A stretch of DNA of 64,000 bases from Streptomyces minutiscleroticus (GCF_014650875.1 NZ_BMVU01000002.1:310001-374000), one strand, 5' to 3'; numbered from the stretch's first letter, positions 19,117 to 30,393 are shown. Notes: generated by a model not told the origin, from the sequence alone. Numbers and translations are program-made.

Positions 19117-20223
19117 ATGACACCTCTGCCGGATTGCTTCTGCCCCGCGGACGGCACGCGCGTCCCGACGGATTCGTTCGCCTGGTGCTGCCCCGTCTGC
19201 CGGGGACCTCTCGACCTCGACTTCGCGCCGACCCCCGCACCGCTGAAATCCCTGGCGGGACGGGTGAACTCGTTGTGGAGGTACGCGGAGACGCTGCCGC
19301 TGTCCGCCCCCTCGGTGAGCCTCGGCGAGGGCCGTACGCCGCTCGTCCCGCTCAAGGACGGCCTGTCGGCCAAGCTCGACTTCCTGCTGCCGACGCTCTC
19401 CTTCAAGGACCGCGGGGCCGTCCTGCTCGCGGAACTGGCGCTGCGGCTGGGGCCCCGCCGGGTGATCGCCGACAGCAGCGGCAACGCGGGGACGGCGATC
19501 GCCGCGTACTGCGCGCGGGCCGGACTCCCCTGCACGGTTTTCGTCCCGGAGGGCACGTCGCCGAAGAAGCTGGAGCAGATCACCGCCCACGGGGCCCGCG
19601 TCGAGGTGGTCCCGGGCGGCCGGGAGGCGGCGGCCGGGGCGGCCCGGGCGGCGGCGGAGGAGACCGGCACGTTCTACGCCAGCCACGTCTTCAACCCCTA
19701 CTTCCTGCACGGCACGAAGACGTACGTGCACGAGCTCTGGGAGGACCTCGGCGGACGGCTGCCCGAGGTCGTCGTGGTGCCCGTCGGCAACGGCACGCTG
19801 CTGCTGGGCGCCTCCCTCGCGGTGTCGGAGCTGCACACGGCCGGTCTCATCGACCGGCGCCCCGCGCTGTACGCGGTGCAGGCCGCGGCGGTCGCGCCGC
19901 TGGCGCACGCCTGGGACGAGGGCGCCGCCGACCTGGTCGGGGACACCCCGGCGGCGGCCACCCTCGCGGAGGGCATCGCGATCCCGCACCCGCCCCGGGC
20001 CCGGCAGATCCTGCGGGCGGTGCGCGACTCCGGCGGCGGCTTCCTGACAGTCACCGAGGACCAGATCGTCCACGCCCAGCGCGACCTGGCGTCCCAGGGG
20101 CTGTACGTCGAGACGACGGGAGCGGCCTGCTGGGCGGCCGTACGGGACGGCGCGCTCGGGGAGCGCACGGCCGTGGTCCCGCTGTGCGGCGCGGGCGCGA
20201 AGACGGGCACGGCGAGACCGTAG
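19117..20223 (+). CDS. Threonine synthase-like PLP-dependent enzyme
   Basis: 368 residues of fold-type II PLP sequence. The N-terminus has a zinc-ribbon-like cysteine set (CFCPADG and WCCPVCRGPL). SLGEGRTPLVPLKDG leads to the lysine site PTLSFKDRGA, which should hold PLP. DSSGNAGTAIAAYCARAGLP is the substrate-binding loop and VVVVPVGNGTLLLG the phosphate loop. Threonine synthase makes threonine from phosphohomoserine, but this protein is a divergent family member and no threonine gene is nearby, so the true substrate is open. ATG 19117 has no ribosome site and follows a -10 hexamer by six bases. The C-terminus ends CGAGAKTGTARP, just before a 23-bp hairpin. Confidence 0.85.
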   Translation: MTPLPDCFCPADGTRVPTDSFAWCCPVCRGPLDLDFAPTPAPLKSLAGRVNSLWRYAETLPLSAPSVSLGEGRTPLVPLKDGLSAKLDFLLPTLSFKDRGAVLLAELALRLGPRRVIADSSGNAGTAIAAYCARAGLPCTVFVPEGTSPKKLEQITAHGARVEVVPGGREAAAGAARAAAEETGTFYASHVFNPYFLHGTKTYVHELWEDLGGRLPEVVVVPVGNGTLLLGASLAVSELHTAGLIDRRPALYAVQAAAVAPLAHAWDEGAADLVGDTPAAATLAEGIAIPHPPRARQILRAVRDSGGGFLTVTEDQIVHAQRDLASQGLYVETTGAACWAAVRDGALGERTAVVPLCGAGAKTGTARP

Positions 20224-20409
20224 AGGCGGCGGCCCCGCCGGGTCCCCTCCGGACCGCCCTCGCCCCGGACGGGCCGGCCTCCGCCGCGCAAGCGATCCGG
20301 TCCCGCCGCCGCTGCCGCTGCGGAAGCGGGCCGGTCCCGTCGCGGATGACCCGGCGCCGCTCTGCGGTAGCGGTCCCGTACGGAGGCCGCCGGGCACGAC
20401 CGGAGGCGC

Positions 20410-20461
20410 GCGCACGACGGACGGGGCCGTCCGGCAAGGGACGGCCCCGTCCGTCGTGCGC
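20410..20461. terminator. Bidirectional terminator between convergent genes
   Basis: A perfect 23-bp stem (20410-20432 with 20439-20461) and a 6-nt loop, GC-rich with a central GGACGGGGCCGTCC segment. It lies between the threonine-synthase-like gene and ychF, which converge. Confidence 0.85.
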
Positions 20462-20478
20462 CGCGGCGGTCCGCCGCG

Positions 20479-21567
<1,089 letters not shown>

Positions 21568-21751
21568 GTTGCGACTTCCCGTACGTGAGGATGGGGACTG
21601 GGCTGCGAGGGCCCGGGTCCTTCGTGAGCGATGCGCGGGCCGATCCACCAGTCTACGGCGTGCGCCCCTCTCACTCCGGCGGCGTATCGAACGCATGGCC
21701 AAGGTCGGTCAAAGGGCGTGTCAGGTAAGCAGCTCCCCACATGATCCGACC

Positions 21752-21757
21752 TAAGTT
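21752..21757 (+). promoter_or_regulatory. -10 hexamer TAAGTT of the DUF6542 gene
   Basis: TAAGTT is followed by 6 nt and GTG 21764, with no ribosome site between. Confidence 0.5.
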
Positions 21758-21763
21758 GGTGCG

Positions 21764-22423
21764 GTGGAGCAACACAGGACGCGTCCCCCTCAGCCCCGGC
21801 CGCGACGTGACACGCCTCTCCCCCCGCAGGCCGGGCGGGGTGGAGCCCGATCCGCCCGGCAGGGCGGGCCGTCCGCCCCGCGCGGCGGGCCCTCCGTCCG
21901 GCGGGACAAAACGTCCGCGCGCCGGACGGCACCACCGATCGCGCAGGCGGTGCGACGGCTGCCGAACCCCCGCCTGACCGGGCTCGGCAGCGGGCTGTTC
22001 TGCGTGGCGTCGATGTTCGCGCTCGCCTATCTGGACCTGCTGCTCTTCGACGCGTCGCTGACGGTGTACGGGGTGCTGTTCCTGCCCGTGTGCGTGCTCA
22101 CGGCGGTGTGGGTGCGGCGGGCCGACCTCGTCACCGCGCCCGTGGCCGTGCCCATCGCCTTCGCGTTCGGGGCGCTGCCCCTCGCCGAGGGCGACGGCTT
22201 CGGGGACCGGCTGATGGGCCTGGTCACGGCGCTGGCCATGCACGCGGGCTGGCTGTACGGCGGCACGCTGGCCGCCGGCGTCATCGCGACCGTCCGCAAG
22301 ATCAGGCTGATGGGCCGCAAGTCCGCGGCGCGCAGGACCCAGGCCGCCGCGCACCCCGCGACCCGGCCCGGCACGGCGCCGGCCCGGTCGGCCACGGCAC
22401 CGGCCAGACGCCGCACGGCCTGA
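21764..22423 (+). CDS. DUF6542-like membrane protein
   Basis: 219 residues. GTG 21764 follows a -10-like TAAGTT at leaderless spacing. Residues 1-70 are Arg/Pro-rich and disordered. Four hydrophobic segments lie at about 72-165 ([78 protein letters not shown]). A basic Ala/Arg-rich tail ends the protein. This layout matches the actinobacterial DUF6542 family, usually encoded beside ispH and ychF, as here. Function unknown. Confidence 0.85.
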   Translation: MEQHRTRPPQPRPRRDTPLPPQAGRGGARSARQGGPSAPRGGPSVRRDKTSARRTAPPIAQAVRRLPNPRLTGLGSGLFCVASMFALAYLDLLLFDASLTVYGVLFLPVCVLTAVWVRRADLVTAPVAVPIAFAFGALPLAEGDGFGDRLMGLVTALAMHAGWLYGGTLAAGVIATVRKIRLMGRKSAARRTQAAAHPATRPGTAPARSATAPARRRTA

Positions 22424-22446
22424 GCACGGGCGTCCCGCGGCGGAGC

Positions 22447-22470
22447 GCCGGCCCGCCGCGGCGGGCCGGC
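22447..22470. terminator. Palindromic hairpin between DUF6542 and ppgK genes
   Basis: A 24-bp perfectly self-complementary sequence beginning GCCGGCCCGCCG, between convergent genes. Confidence 0.6.
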
Positions 22471-22498
22471 GGGACGGGGTGCCCCCGCCCCGCCGGGA

Positions 22499-23245
22499 TC
22501 AGCCCTTCTTCGCCGCCCTCATGGCCGCGCCCACGATGCCCGCGTTGTTCTGGAGCTGGGCCGGGACCAGCTCCGCCTTGATGTCCTTGATCAGCGGCAG
22601 GAACTTGTGGGCCTTGCGGCTGACGCCGCCGCCGATGATGAACAGCTCCGGCGAGAACAGCATCTCCACGTGGGCGAGGTACTTCTGCACGCGCTTGGCC
22701 CAGTGCTCCCAGCTGAGGTCCTGGTCCTCCTTGACCTTCGTCGACGCGTGCTTCTCCGCGTCGTGGCCGTTCAGCTCCAGGTGGCCCAGTTCGGTGTTGG
22801 GGACGAGGACGCCGTCCGTGAAGACCGCGCTGCCGATGCCCGTGCCGAAGGTGAGCAGGACGACCGTGCCCCCGCGGCCGCGCCCCGCGCCGAACTCCAT
22901 CTCGGCGACGCCCGCCGCGTCCGCGTCGTTCACCACGGTCACCGGCATCCCGCCGAGCCGCTCGCCGAGCAGGGCGCGGGCGTCCACGTCGACCCAGCTC
23001 TTGTCCACGTTGGCGGCCGTGCGGATGGTCGAGCCGCCGGTGACCACGCCGGGGAAGGTCAGGCCGACCGGGCCGCTCCAGCCGAAGTGGCCAACGACCT
23101 CCTTGACGCAGTCGGCCACCGCGTCGGGCGTACTGGGGTGCGGGGTGAGCACCTTGAAGCGCTCGTCCGCCAGCTCCCCCCGGTCCAGGTCCACGGGAGC
23201 GCCCTTGATCCCTGATCCGCCGATGTCCACACCGAAGATCTGCAT
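22499..23245 (-). CDS. ppgK: Polyphosphate glucokinase (ROK family)
   Basis: 248 residues. The enzyme phosphorylates glucose using polyphosphate or ATP in the cytoplasm. Motifs: phosphate-1 loop [15 protein letters not shown] at residues 5-19, [20 protein letters not shown], the catalytic [24 protein letters not shown] and the C-terminal [18 protein letters not shown]. The start ATG 23245 ([10 protein letters not shown]) lacks a ribosome site; TACCGT lies 6 nt upstream, pointing to a leaderless transcript. Polyphosphate preference is taken from close actinobacterial relatives. Confidence 0.94.
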   Translation of the reverse strand: MQIFGVDIGGSGIKGAPVDLDRGELADERFKVLTPHPSTPDAVADCVKEVVGHFGWSGPVGLTFPGVVTGGSTIRTAANVDKSWVDVDARALLGERLGGMPVTVVNDADAAGVAEMEFGAGRGRGGTVVLLTFGTGIGSAVFTDGVLVPNTELGHLELNGHDAEKHASTKVKEDQDLSWEHWAKRVQKYLAHVEMLFSPELFIIGGGVSRKAHKFLPLIKDIKAELVPAQLQNNAGIVGAAMRAAKKG

Positions 23246-23251
23246 GGACCT

Positions 23252-23257
23252 ACGGTA
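23252..23257 (-). promoter_or_regulatory. -10 hexamer TACCGT of ppgK
   Basis: Minus-strand TACCGT, then 6 nt, then the ppgK ATG. Confidence 0.5.
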
Positions 23258-23369
23258 CGTCGTGCAACGCGGCGTCACGCGTCCCCCGTACGAGGCGGGA
23301 CGGCCTGCCCGGTGTCACAGCGGCCGGGCCCCGCCGGCCGCTGCCGCCCTCCTCCGGTACCAGTGACAC

Positions 23370-23395
23370 CACCGGTACCGGCAGTGGTACCGGTG
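23370..23395 (-). terminator. Hairpin downstream of ispH
   Basis: Perfect 10-bp arms CACCGGTACC and GGTACCGGTG with a 6-nt loop, 11 bases beyond the ispH stop and ahead of ppgK on the same strand. Confidence 0.6.
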
Positions 23396-23405
23396 CCGCG
23401 CCGCT

Positions 23406-24416
23406 CTACTCCGCCGCGGGCGCCGGCCGCCCGGTGCGCTCGGCCACCAGGGCCGCCGCCTCCGCGCGCAGGTCGCGGCGCAGCTCCTTCGGCAGCGAGA
23501 AGGTGATGGACTCCTCGGCCGCCTTGACGATCTCGACGTCCTCGAAGCCGCGCTCCGTCAGGTACTCCAGGACCTGCTCGACCAGGACCTCCGGCACGGA
23601 GGCGCCGGAGGTGACGCCGACCGTGGAGACGCCGTCCAGCCAGGTCTCGTCGATCTCGCTCGCGAAGTCCACGAGGTACGCCTCGCGCGCACCCGCGAGC
23701 TTGGCGACCTCGACGAGCCGCTTGGAGTTGGAGGAGTTGCGCGAGCCGACCACGATGACCAGGTCCGCCTCGGCGCCCATCTGCTTCACGGCGAGCTGGC
23801 GGTTCTGCGTGGCGTAGCAGATGTCGTCGCTGGGCGGCGAGACGAGCAGCGGGAACTTGTCCTTGAGGGCGTCGACCGTCTCCATGGTCTCGTCGACCGA
23901 GAGGGTGGTCTGGGAGAGCCAGACGACCTTGGAGGGGTCGCGCACCTCGACCTTCGCGACGTCCTCGGGACCGTCGACGAGCGTGATGTGCTCGGGGGCC
24001 TCTCCGGAGGTGCCGATGACCTCCTCGTGGCCCTCGTGCCCGATCAGGAGGATGTCGTAGTCGTCCTTGGCGTACCGGATCGCTTCCTTGTGGACCTTGG
24101 TCACCAGCGGGCAGGTCGCGTCGATCGTGGCGAGCCGGCCCGCGGCCGCCTCCTCGTGGACCGTCGGGGCGACGCCGTGCGCCGAGAACATCACGATGGA
24201 CCCCTCGGGCACCTCCGCCGTCTGCTCGACGAAGATCGCGCCCTTCTTCTCCAGCGTCTGCACGACGTACTTGTTGTGGACGATCTCGTGGCGGACATAG
24301 ATCGGGGCCCCGTACTGCTCCAGGGCCTTCTCGACGGCGATCACTGCACGGTCCACGCCCGCGCAGTAGCCGCGCGGGGCGGCGAGGAGGACACGGCGGC
24401 CGGTCGAAGCAGTCAT
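23406..24416 (-). CDS. ispH: 4-hydroxy-3-methylbut-2-enyl diphosphate reductase
   Basis: 336 residues. IspH (LytB) carries out the last step of the MEP isoprenoid pathway, making IPP and DMAPP with a [4Fe-4S] cluster. The three cluster cysteines are seen in [12 protein letters not shown] (Cys18), [13 protein letters not shown] and [20 protein letters not shown] and the [15 protein letters not shown] segment also match. Start ATG 24416 ([18 protein letters not shown]) has TACGAT 7 nt upstream and no ribosome site; an in-frame ATG nine bases earlier sits next to that hexamer and is unlikely. Confidence 0.97.
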   Translation of the reverse strand: MTASTGRRVLLAAPRGYCAGVDRAVIAVEKALEQYGAPIYVRHEIVHNKYVVQTLEKKGAIFVEQTAEVPEGSIVMFSAHGVAPTVHEEAAAGRLATIDATCPLVTKVHKEAIRYAKDDYDILLIGHEGHEEVIGTSGEAPEHITLVDGPEDVAKVEVRDPSKVVWLSQTTLSVDETMETVDALKDKFPLLVSPPSDDICYATQNRQLAVKQMGAEADLVIVVGSRNSSNSKRLVEVAKLAGAREAYLVDFASEIDETWLDGVSTVGVTSGASVPEVLVEQVLEYLTERGFEDVEIVKAAEESITFSLPKELRRDLRAEAAALVAERTGRPAPAAE

Positions 24417-24423
24417 GGGACCC

Positions 24424-24429
24424 ATCGTA
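24424..24429 (-). promoter_or_regulatory. -10 hexamer TACGAT of ispH
   Basis: Minus-strand TACGAT followed by 7 nt and the ispH ATG at 24416. Confidence 0.5.
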
Positions 24430-24535
24430 AGGCCGCGCTCGGCAGGTCGAAGATCACCCCATTGGGGAGACTGGGAGCGCGGAGGGGCGCGAGGAGCAGA
24501 AGGGGCGGGAACGGCGCGACCAGGGAGGCAGAGGC

Positions 24536-25945
24536 ATGTCCGAGAGGGAGACCGCCGCGCGGGAGGACGCCGGAGGCGACGGGGCCGCCGGCACCGGGGG
24601 CGGCCGGGACGGACGGCTGCGGCGCAGCCTGGGCTTCCGCGACCTCGTGGTGTACGGGCTGCTGTTCATCGCCCCCATGGCGCCGGTCGGCGTCTTCGGG
24701 ACGCTGGACGCCAGGTCGCACGGGGCGGTCGCGCTGGTCTACGTCGTGGCGACGGTCGCGATGGCGTTCACCGCGTTCAGCTACGCCCAGATGGTGAGGG
24801 TGGTCCCCCAGGCGGGCTCGGTGTTCGCCTATGCGCGCGCGGGACTCGGGGAAGGGGCGGGCTTCGTCGCCGGCTGGATGGCCATGCTGGACTACCTGCT
24901 GATCCCGGCGGTGGCGTACCTCTTCTCCGGGATCGCGATGAACGCCCTGGTGCCGGAGGTGTCGCGCTGGGTGTGGACCGCGCTGGCCGTCGTCGTCACC
25001 ACGCTGCTGAACCTGTGGGGCGTGCGCGCGGCGGCCCGGGTCGGCTTCCTCGTCCTCGCGATGGAGATCGTGGTGCTCCTGGTGTTCGTCGTGGCGGCGG
25101 TCGTGGTCCTCGCGCGCGACGGGGCGGAGCGCGGCTGGCTGTCGCCGCTGACGGGCGACGGCTCGCAGGGCGGCTTCGCGCTGTCCGCGGTGATCGGCGC
25201 CGTCTCGGTGGCGGTGCTGTCCTACCTGGGCTTCGACGCGATCGCGTCCTTCGCCGAGGAGGTCACCGGGGGCTCGGCGAAGGTGGCGCGGGCGGTGCTG
25301 TTCTGCCTGGCGCTCGCCGGGATGCTGTTCGTCGCGCAGACGTACCTGGCCGCGCTGCTGGAACCGCTGCCGTCGGCGCGCCTCGCCGCCGAACCGGCCC
25401 TCCAGGGGTCGGCCTTCTACGACGCCGTGGACGCCTCGGTCGGCACCTGGCTGCACGACCTGGTGGCCGCCGGCAAGGCGGTGGGCGCGGCCTTCGCGGC
25501 GCTGGCCGGGCAGGCGGCGGCCGGACGGCTGCTGTTCGCGATGGCCCGCGACCGGCGGCTGCCGCGCGCGCTGGCGCGGACGGACGGCGGGGTGCCGCGG
25601 CGCGCGCTGCTGTGCGCGGCGGTGATCACGCTGGTCGCCGCGGTCTGGGCGGCCCGCCGCGACGACGGGATGGATCACCTGGTGTCGGTGGTCGACATCG
25701 GCGCCCTGACGGCCTTCACGCTGCTGCACGCGAGCGTGGTGAGCTGGTTCGCCGTGCGGCGGCGCGGAGCCCTCGTCCGGTGGCGGCACGTCCTGCTGCC
25801 GGCCGTCGGCGCGGCGATCACCGTCGCCGTGATCGTCGAGGCGTCGGCCACCGCCCAGGTGGTGGGCGTGGTGTGGCTGGGGGTGGGACTGGCGGTCCTC
25901 GCGGTCCAGGGCTCGGCGCGGAGCGCGGACGGAACGCGGCCTTAG
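24536..25945 (+). CDS. APC-family amino acid permease
   Basis: 469 residues with about twelve hydrophobic segments. ATG 24536 has GGAGG 7 nt upstream. The N-terminus is a hydrophilic Gly/Asp-rich leader. The first helices carry [17 protein letters not shown] and the APC pattern [20 protein letters not shown], then [38 protein letters not shown] is the conserved helix 6-7 region. Family members import amino acids or related amines by proton symport; the substrate cannot be read. The end of the gene and the following bases contain a duplicated stretch (GGACGGAACGCGGCC near 25928 and 25974). Confidence 0.9.
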   Translation: MSERETAAREDAGGDGAAGTGGGRDGRLRRSLGFRDLVVYGLLFIAPMAPVGVFGTLDARSHGAVALVYVVATVAMAFTAFSYAQMVRVVPQAGSVFAYARAGLGEGAGFVAGWMAMLDYLLIPAVAYLFSGIAMNALVPEVSRWVWTALAVVVTTLLNLWGVRAAARVGFLVLAMEIVVLLVFVVAAVVVLARDGAERGWLSPLTGDGSQGGFALSAVIGAVSVAVLSYLGFDAIASFAEEVTGGSAKVARAVLFCLALAGMLFVAQTYLAALLEPLPSARLAAEPALQGSAFYDAVDASVGTWLHDLVAAGKAVGAAFAALAGQAAAGRLLFAMARDRRLPRALARTDGGVPRRALLCAAVITLVAAVWAARRDDGMDHLVSVVDIGALTAFTLLHASVVSWFAVRRRGALVRWRHVLLPAVGAAITVAVIVEASATAQVVGVVWLGVGLAVLAVQGSARSADGTRP

Positions 25946-26132
25946 CGACCCGTCGGCCCGGAGCGCGGGGCACGGACGGAACGCGGCCCCGGCGACCCGC
26001 CCGCCCGGGCGCGGGCGCCCACGGTGCGGGCGGCGTCCGCGTCTCCGGCGCGGGCGGCGTCCGCGCCGAAGGATGCGGGGGCGCGCGGGCGGCACGGCCG
26101 TCCGCGCCGGCCCGGCTGTCGGTCCCGGCCGT

Positions 26133-26138
26133 TACGCT
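26133..26138 (+). promoter_or_regulatory. -10 hexamer TACGCT of xseA
   Basis: TACGCT, 7 nt, then the xseA ATG at 26146, with no ribosome site. Confidence 0.5.
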
Positions 26139-26145
26139 CGCACGC

Positions 26146-27354
26146 ATGGCACTGACTACGTCCGCGGACGCCCCGCTGCCCGTCGGCGAGGTCTCGCGGC
26201 TCATCGGGGGCTGGATCGACCGGCTCGGCGCCGTCTGGGTCGAGGGGCAGATCACCCAGTTGTCGCGGCGTCCGGGCGCGGGCGTCGTCTTCATGACGCT
26301 GCGCGACCCGTCGCACGACATCTCCGTGAGCGTCACCTGCTACCGGCAGGTCTTCGACGCGGTCGCGGACGTGGTGAGCGAAGGCGCGCGCGTGGTCGTG
26401 CACGCCAAGCCGGAGTGGTACGCGCCGCGCGGCCAGCTCTCGCTGCGCGCCGCCTCGATCCGCCCGGTGGGCGTCGGCGAGCTGCTCGCGCGCCTGGAGC
26501 AGCTGAAGAAGTCGCTGGCCGCGGAGGGCCTCTTCGCCCCCGAGCGCAAGAAGCCGCTGCCCTTCCTGCCGCAGCTGATCGGCCTGGTCTGCGGACGCGC
26601 CTCGGCCGCCGAGCGGGACGTGCTGGAGAACGCGCGGCACCGCTGGCCCGCCGTCCGCTTCGAGGTGCGCAACGTCCCGGTGCAGGGCGTGCACGCCGTG
26701 CCCCAGGTCGTCCAGGCCGTGAAGGAGCTGGACGCCCTCGACGAGGTCGACGTGATCATCGTGGCGCGCGGCGGCGGCAGCGTGGAGGACCTGCTGCCGT
26801 TCTCGGACGAGCAGCTGGTGCGCGCGGTCGCCTCCTGCCGTACGCCGGTGGTGTCCGCGATCGGCCACGAGCCGGACAACCCGCTCCTGGACCACGTGGC
26901 CGACCTGCGCGCCTCCACCCCGACCGACGCCGCCAAGAAGGTCGTCCCGGACGTGGGCGAGGAGTACGAGCGGGTGCGCTGGCTGCGGGACCGGGCCCGG
27001 CGCAGCGTGGCGGCGTACCTGGACCGCGAGGAGCGGGGGCTCGCGCAGGCGCTGGCCCGGCCCTCGCTGGAGGACCCGTACCGCATGGTCCGCGAGCGCG
27101 AGGAGCGGGTCGGCGCGCTGCTGGACCGCGGCCGCCGCTCCCTGCGGCACCAGCTGGAGCGCGCCGACTCGGAGCTGACCCACACGCACGCGCGCGTGGT
27201 GGCCCTCTCCCCCGCCGCGACGCTCCGGCGCGGCTACGCGGTGCTGCAGAAGGCCGACGGCGGCGTGGTCCGCGCCGCCGGCGAGGTGACGGCGGACGAG
27301 GCGCTGCGCGCGCGGGTCGCCGAGGGCGAGTTCACCGTACGAGTCGACTCTTGA
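26146..27354 (+). CDS. xseA: Exodeoxyribonuclease VII large subunit
   Basis: 402 residues. With XseB it forms the single-strand-specific nuclease Exo VII. The N-terminal OB-fold domain (about 1-105) reads [20 protein letters not shown] and [15 protein letters not shown]. The catalytic domain has the family motifs [16 protein letters not shown] and [20 protein letters not shown], then a coiled-coil stretch (about 265-350) and the C-terminal strand segment [16 protein letters not shown] 26146 follows TACGCT by 7 nt and has no ribosome site, so the operon transcript is probably leaderless. xseB follows after 19 bases. Confidence 0.96.
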   Translation: MALTTSADAPLPVGEVSRLIGGWIDRLGAVWVEGQITQLSRRPGAGVVFMTLRDPSHDISVSVTCYRQVFDAVADVVSEGARVVVHAKPEWYAPRGQLSLRAASIRPVGVGELLARLEQLKKSLAAEGLFAPERKKPLPFLPQLIGLVCGRASAAERDVLENARHRWPAVRFEVRNVPVQGVHAVPQVVQAVKELDALDEVDVIIVARGGGSVEDLLPFSDEQLVRAVASCRTPVVSAIGHEPDNPLLDHVADLRASTPTDAAKKVVPDVGEEYERVRWLRDRARRSVAAYLDREERGLAQALARPSLEDPYRMVREREERVGALLDRGRRSLRHQLERADSELTHTHARVVALSPAATLRRGYAVLQKADGGVVRAAGEVTADEALRARVAEGEFTVRVDS

Positions 27355-27373
27355 TGATGGGCAGGACGGTCGC

Positions 27374-27625
27374 ATGACGAGCAGGACGGACGAGGCGCTC
27401 GGGTACGAGCAGGCCCGGGACGAACTCATCGAGGTCGTACGCCGCCTGGAGGCCGGCGGTACGACGCTCGAGGAGTCCCTGGCGCTCTGGGAGCGCGGCG
27501 AGGAGCTGGCGAAGGTGTGCCGGCGCTGGCTGGACGGCGCCCGCGCGCGGCTGGACGCGGCCCTGGCCGAGGACGCGGAGGACGCCGGGGACGCGGACGT
27601 GGAGGAGGACGCCGGCACGGAGTGA
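27374..27625 (+). CDS. xseB: Exodeoxyribonuclease VII small subunit
   Basis: 83 residues. The motif [20 protein letters not shown], then [20 protein letters not shown] is the XseB helical hairpin that binds the large subunit. The acidic tail (residues 65-83, [16 protein letters not shown]) is longer than in E. coli. ATG 27374 lies 19 bases after xseA; the two form an operon ended by a 15-bp hairpin. Confidence 0.95.
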   Translation: MTSRTDEALGYEQARDELIEVVRRLEAGGTTLEESLALWERGEELAKVCRRWLDGARARLDAALAEDAEDAGDADVEEDAGTE

Positions 27626-27770
27626 GCCGCGTCCGGACCGGAGCGAACCGGACCGGACCGGACGAGCCCGTCCGGCTCCGAGCGCCCGCCCCGGCGGCGA
27701 CCGGCACGGCCCCGATCGCCCGGGGTGCCCGGCACGGCCCCTCATCGGCGGGATGCAGCCGCATACGGGA

Positions 27771-27805
27771 AGGAGGGCCCCCGGCGCCGTGCCGGGGGCC
27801 CTCCT
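27771..27805. terminator. Bidirectional terminator after xseB
   Basis: Perfect 15-bp arms (27771-27785 and 27791-27805, AGGAGGGCCCCCGGC) and a 5-nt loop, between the convergent xseB and nitroreductase genes. Confidence 0.8.
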
Positions 27806-27837
27806 CCGTGTCGTCCGTGCCGCCGCGCGGCCGGGGC

Positions 27838-28428
27838 TCAGACCGTGGTGACGACCTGGTCGAGCTCCAGGCGCGGGGAGCGCGGGTACCAGGCGTCCTC
27901 GCCCGGCCTGCCGATGTTGACGATCATCAGCGGGGTGTGGTCGTCGTCGAGGAACTCCTTGCGGACGCCCTCGAAGTCGAAGCCCGTCATCGGACCGGCG
28001 GCCAGACCGGCGGCGCGGACGCCGATGATGAAGTAGCCGGCCTGGAGGGCGGCGTTCAGCGCGGCGGCGTTCTCACGCACCGTGCGCTCCGAGAAGAAGG
28101 CGTCCTTGGCCTGCGGGAAGTGCGGGAAGAGCTGCGGCAGCTCCTCGTGGAACTCGTTGTCGGCGGAGAGGATCGCCACGAGCGGGGCGGTCGCCGTCTT
28201 CGCCGCGTTGCCCTCGGCCATGTGCTTCACCAGGCGCTCGCGGGCCTCGGCCGAGCGGACCAGGGTGATGCGCAGCGGGGACTGGTTGAACGCGGTCGGG
28301 CCGTACTTGACCAGGTCGTAGATCGCCTGCACCTGCTCGTCGGTCACCGGCTCGTCGGTGAAGGTGTTCGCGGTGCGGGCCTCACGGAACAGGAGGTCCT
28401 GGGCGGCGGGGTCGAGAACGAGGGACAT
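27838..28428 (-). CDS. Nitroreductase-family protein, RutE/malonic semialdehyde reductase-like
   Basis: 196 residues. ATG 28428 (MSLVLDPAAQDLLFREARTA) follows GAAGG at 6 nt; the open frame extends upstream into the promoter. NTFTDEPVTDEQVQAIYDLV, YGPTAFNQSPLRITLVRS and the C-terminal NIGRPGEDAWYPRSPRLELD follow the RutE/HadB group of FMN-dependent nitroreductases. RutE reduces malonic semialdehyde in pyrimidine breakdown, but no other rut genes are near, so the substrate is uncertain; a general quinone or nitro reductase is equally possible. A clear promoter with an overlapping palindrome lies 55-80 bases upstream. Confidence 0.9.
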   Translation of the reverse strand: MSLVLDPAAQDLLFREARTANTFTDEPVTDEQVQAIYDLVKYGPTAFNQSPLRITLVRSAEARERLVKHMAEGNAAKTATAPLVAILSADNEFHEELPQLFPHFPQAKDAFFSERTVRENAAALNAALQAGYFIIGVRAAGLAAGPMTGFDFEGVRKEFLDDDHTPLMIVNIGRPGEDAWYPRSPRLELDQVVTTV

Positions 28429-28481
28429 GGTCAACCTTCGGTACGTGCGTCCGGTCCGGCGAGAACCGGCTGGCACGCACA

Positions 28482-28511
28482 ACTATAGGGCCACAGGTTT
28501 AAGGTTCAACC
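28482..28511 (-). promoter_or_regulatory. Promoter and candidate operator of the nitroreductase gene
   Basis: On the minus strand TTGAAC (28509-28504), a 16-nt spacer and TATAGT (28487-28482) form one of the best promoters in the window. The -35 lies in a palindrome of form GGTTNAANNTTNAACC (28496-28511), suitable for a MarR- or HxlR-like repressor. The transcript would have a leader of about 50 nt. Confidence 0.65.
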
Positions 28512-28713
28512 AAATCGGGGTGGCGGTGATTCATTTCACGCCGCGTGTTCCCCGTTGCGACGGCGCGCCGGTTTCCTTCGCGGCGGAGGAGACACCTCTC
28601 GTCGCGACGGGAGGACGCCCCCGGTCCGCGGCAGAACGGCCGGAGGGCCGCGAAAGCAGGACGGCCGCGCCCCCGGAACGGGAGTCCGCGGCCCGCCGGA
28701 CGGGCCGGCCCGC
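28512..28713. other. Short intergenic region between DUF4245 and nitroreductase genes
   Basis: It contains GC-rich inverted motifs, including GGCCCG/CGGGCC at 28690-28706, just past the stop of the DUF4245 gene, a weak terminator candidate. No gene recognised. Confidence 0.4.
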
Positions 28714-29232
28714 TCAGGACGTCCTGAGCGCCTCCGCCATCTTCGTCAGCCGGTCGAACGACGCCGTGCCGGTCACCACGGTCGTCGACCCCTTCTCGCG
28801 CAGGACCAGCGCGTCGTACCTCTCGCCCTCGTAGCGCTTCCAGACCCGGTCGCCCACGCGCTGCTCGACGTCCGTCTCCTCGGCGCCCTGGCTGGCGTCG
28901 CTGATGAAGGCCGAGGCCTTCTCCGTGGACTGCTCGACCCCCACGTACGCGCCGTCGGGATCGTGGAAGCCGAGGTGCCAGGCCTCGTTCTCGGCGCCCC
29001 GGAAGCGGACGGAGGTCGCCTTCCACGTGTCGGGCAGGCCCTCCGGCGCCGCGACGGGGTAGGAGGCCGCGCGCCGGGCCGTGAGCAGCTCGACGCTGTA
29101 GTCCACCCGCTTGAGCGGGGGCTCGGTGTCGTCGTGCGGGACGAAGACGTAGATCACGCCCGCCGCGATGAGGATCAGGCCCAGGGACAGGATCAGGTCC
29201 CGGACCGACTGCTTGCCTTTCATGCCTGCCAC
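28714..29232 (-). CDS. DUF4245 membrane-anchored protein
   Basis: 172 residues if GTG 29232 is used ([13 protein letters not shown]); ATG 29223 gives 169 with GGGGG at a better distance. One transmembrane segment lies near the N-terminus ([20 protein letters not shown], residues about 14-33), so the rest is likely outside the membrane. The exposed domain has the DUF4245 pattern: [20 protein letters not shown], then [17 protein letters not shown], then [18 protein letters not shown]. It is divergent from glpX, its usual neighbour in actinobacteria. Function unknown. Confidence 0.88.
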   Translation of the reverse strand: MAGMKGKQSVRDLILSLGLILIAAGVIYVFVPHDDTEPPLKRVDYSVELLTARRAASYPVAAPEGLPDTWKATSVRFRGAENEAWHLGFHDPDGAYVGVEQSTEKASAFISDASQGAEETDVEQRVGDRVWKRYEGERYDALVLREKGSTTVVTGTASFDRLTKMAEALRTS

Positions 29233-29358
29233 ACCCCCATCGTCGCAGGTGTACTGGCCTGCTCATCCGTGGGGTCCCCTGCTCATTCTGCCTGCCTGGC
29301 GATAGAGTCGGGGCCATACCCTCATCCGGCCGTCGTCGTATCAGGAAGGTGCGCTCCG

Positions 29359-30393
29359 ATGACCGAGCATCATCATCTGCCGTCCGAACTCGAGGTCCCC
29401 TCCGAGGCCCCCGACCGCAACCTCGCCCTGGAACTGGTCCGCGTCACCGAGGCCGCGGCGATGGCCGCCGGCCGCTGGGTGGGCCGCGGGGACAAGAACG
29501 GCGCCGACGGCGCGGCGGTCCGCGCCATGCGCACCCTCGTCTCGACCGTGTCGATGAACGGCGTGGTCGTCATCGGCGAGGGCGAGAAGGACGAGGCCCC
29601 GATGCTCTTCAACGGAGAGCACGTCGGCGACGGGACCGGCCCCGAGTGCGACATCGCGGTGGACCCGATCGACGGCACGTCGCTCACCGCGAAGGGCATG
29701 TCGAACGCGATCGCCGTACTGGCCGCCGCCGACCGCGGCACCATGTTCGACCCGTCCGCGGTGTTCTACATGGACAAGCTGGTCACGGGCCCCGAGGCCG
29801 CCGACTTCGTGGACATCGACGCCCCGGTGTCGGTCAACATCCGCCGGGTCGCCAAGGCCAAGCGCTCCACTCCCGAGGACGTCACGGTCGTCATCCTGGA
29901 CCGGCCGCGCCACGAGGGCCTGATCCAGGAGGTCCGGGAGACCGGCGCGCGCATCAAGCTGATCTCGGACGGCGACGTCGCGGGCTCGGTCCTGGCGGTG
30001 CGCGAGGGCACGGGCGTGGACCTGATGCTGGGCATCGGCGGCACGCCCGAGGGCATCATCTCGGCCTGCGCGATGAAGTGCCTGGGCGGCACCATCCAGG
30101 GCAAGCTGTGGCCGAAGGACGACGAGGAGCGGCAGCGCGCGATCGACGCGGGCCACGACCTCGACCGGGTGCTGTTCACCGACGACCTGGTCTCCGGCGA
30201 CAACGTCTTCTTCGTCGCGACCGGCATCACCGACGGCGAGCTGCTGCGCGGTGTGCGCTACCGGTCCGAGACGGCCACGACCGACTCGCTGGTGATGCGC
30301 TCCAAGTCCGGCACGATCCGGCAGATCAAGTCCGAGCACCGGCTGTCGAAGCTGCGCGCGTACAGCGCCATCGACTTCGACCGCGCGAAGTAG
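29359..30393 (+). CDS. glpX: Class II fructose-1,6-bisphosphatase
   Basis: 344 residues. The enzyme removes the 1-phosphate of fructose 1,6-bisphosphate in gluconeogenesis, using divalent metal. ATG 29359 follows AGGAAGG. Class II signatures are [19 protein letters not shown], the metal site [33 protein letters not shown] and [17 protein letters not shown]. The N-terminal His-rich start (MTEHHHLP) is common among Streptomyces copies. A 15-bp terminator hairpin follows about 100 bases later. Confidence 0.96.
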   Translation: MTEHHHLPSELEVPSEAPDRNLALELVRVTEAAAMAAGRWVGRGDKNGADGAAVRAMRTLVSTVSMNGVVVIGEGEKDEAPMLFNGEHVGDGTGPECDIAVDPIDGTSLTAKGMSNAIAVLAAADRGTMFDPSAVFYMDKLVTGPEAADFVDIDAPVSVNIRRVAKAKRSTPEDVTVVILDRPRHEGLIQEVRETGARIKLISDGDVAGSVLAVREGTGVDLMLGIGGTPEGIISACAMKCLGGTIQGKLWPKDDEERQRAIDAGHDLDRVLFTDDLVSGDNVFFVATGITDGELLRGVRYRSETATTDSLVMRSKSGTIRQIKSEHRLSKLRAYSAIDFDRAK

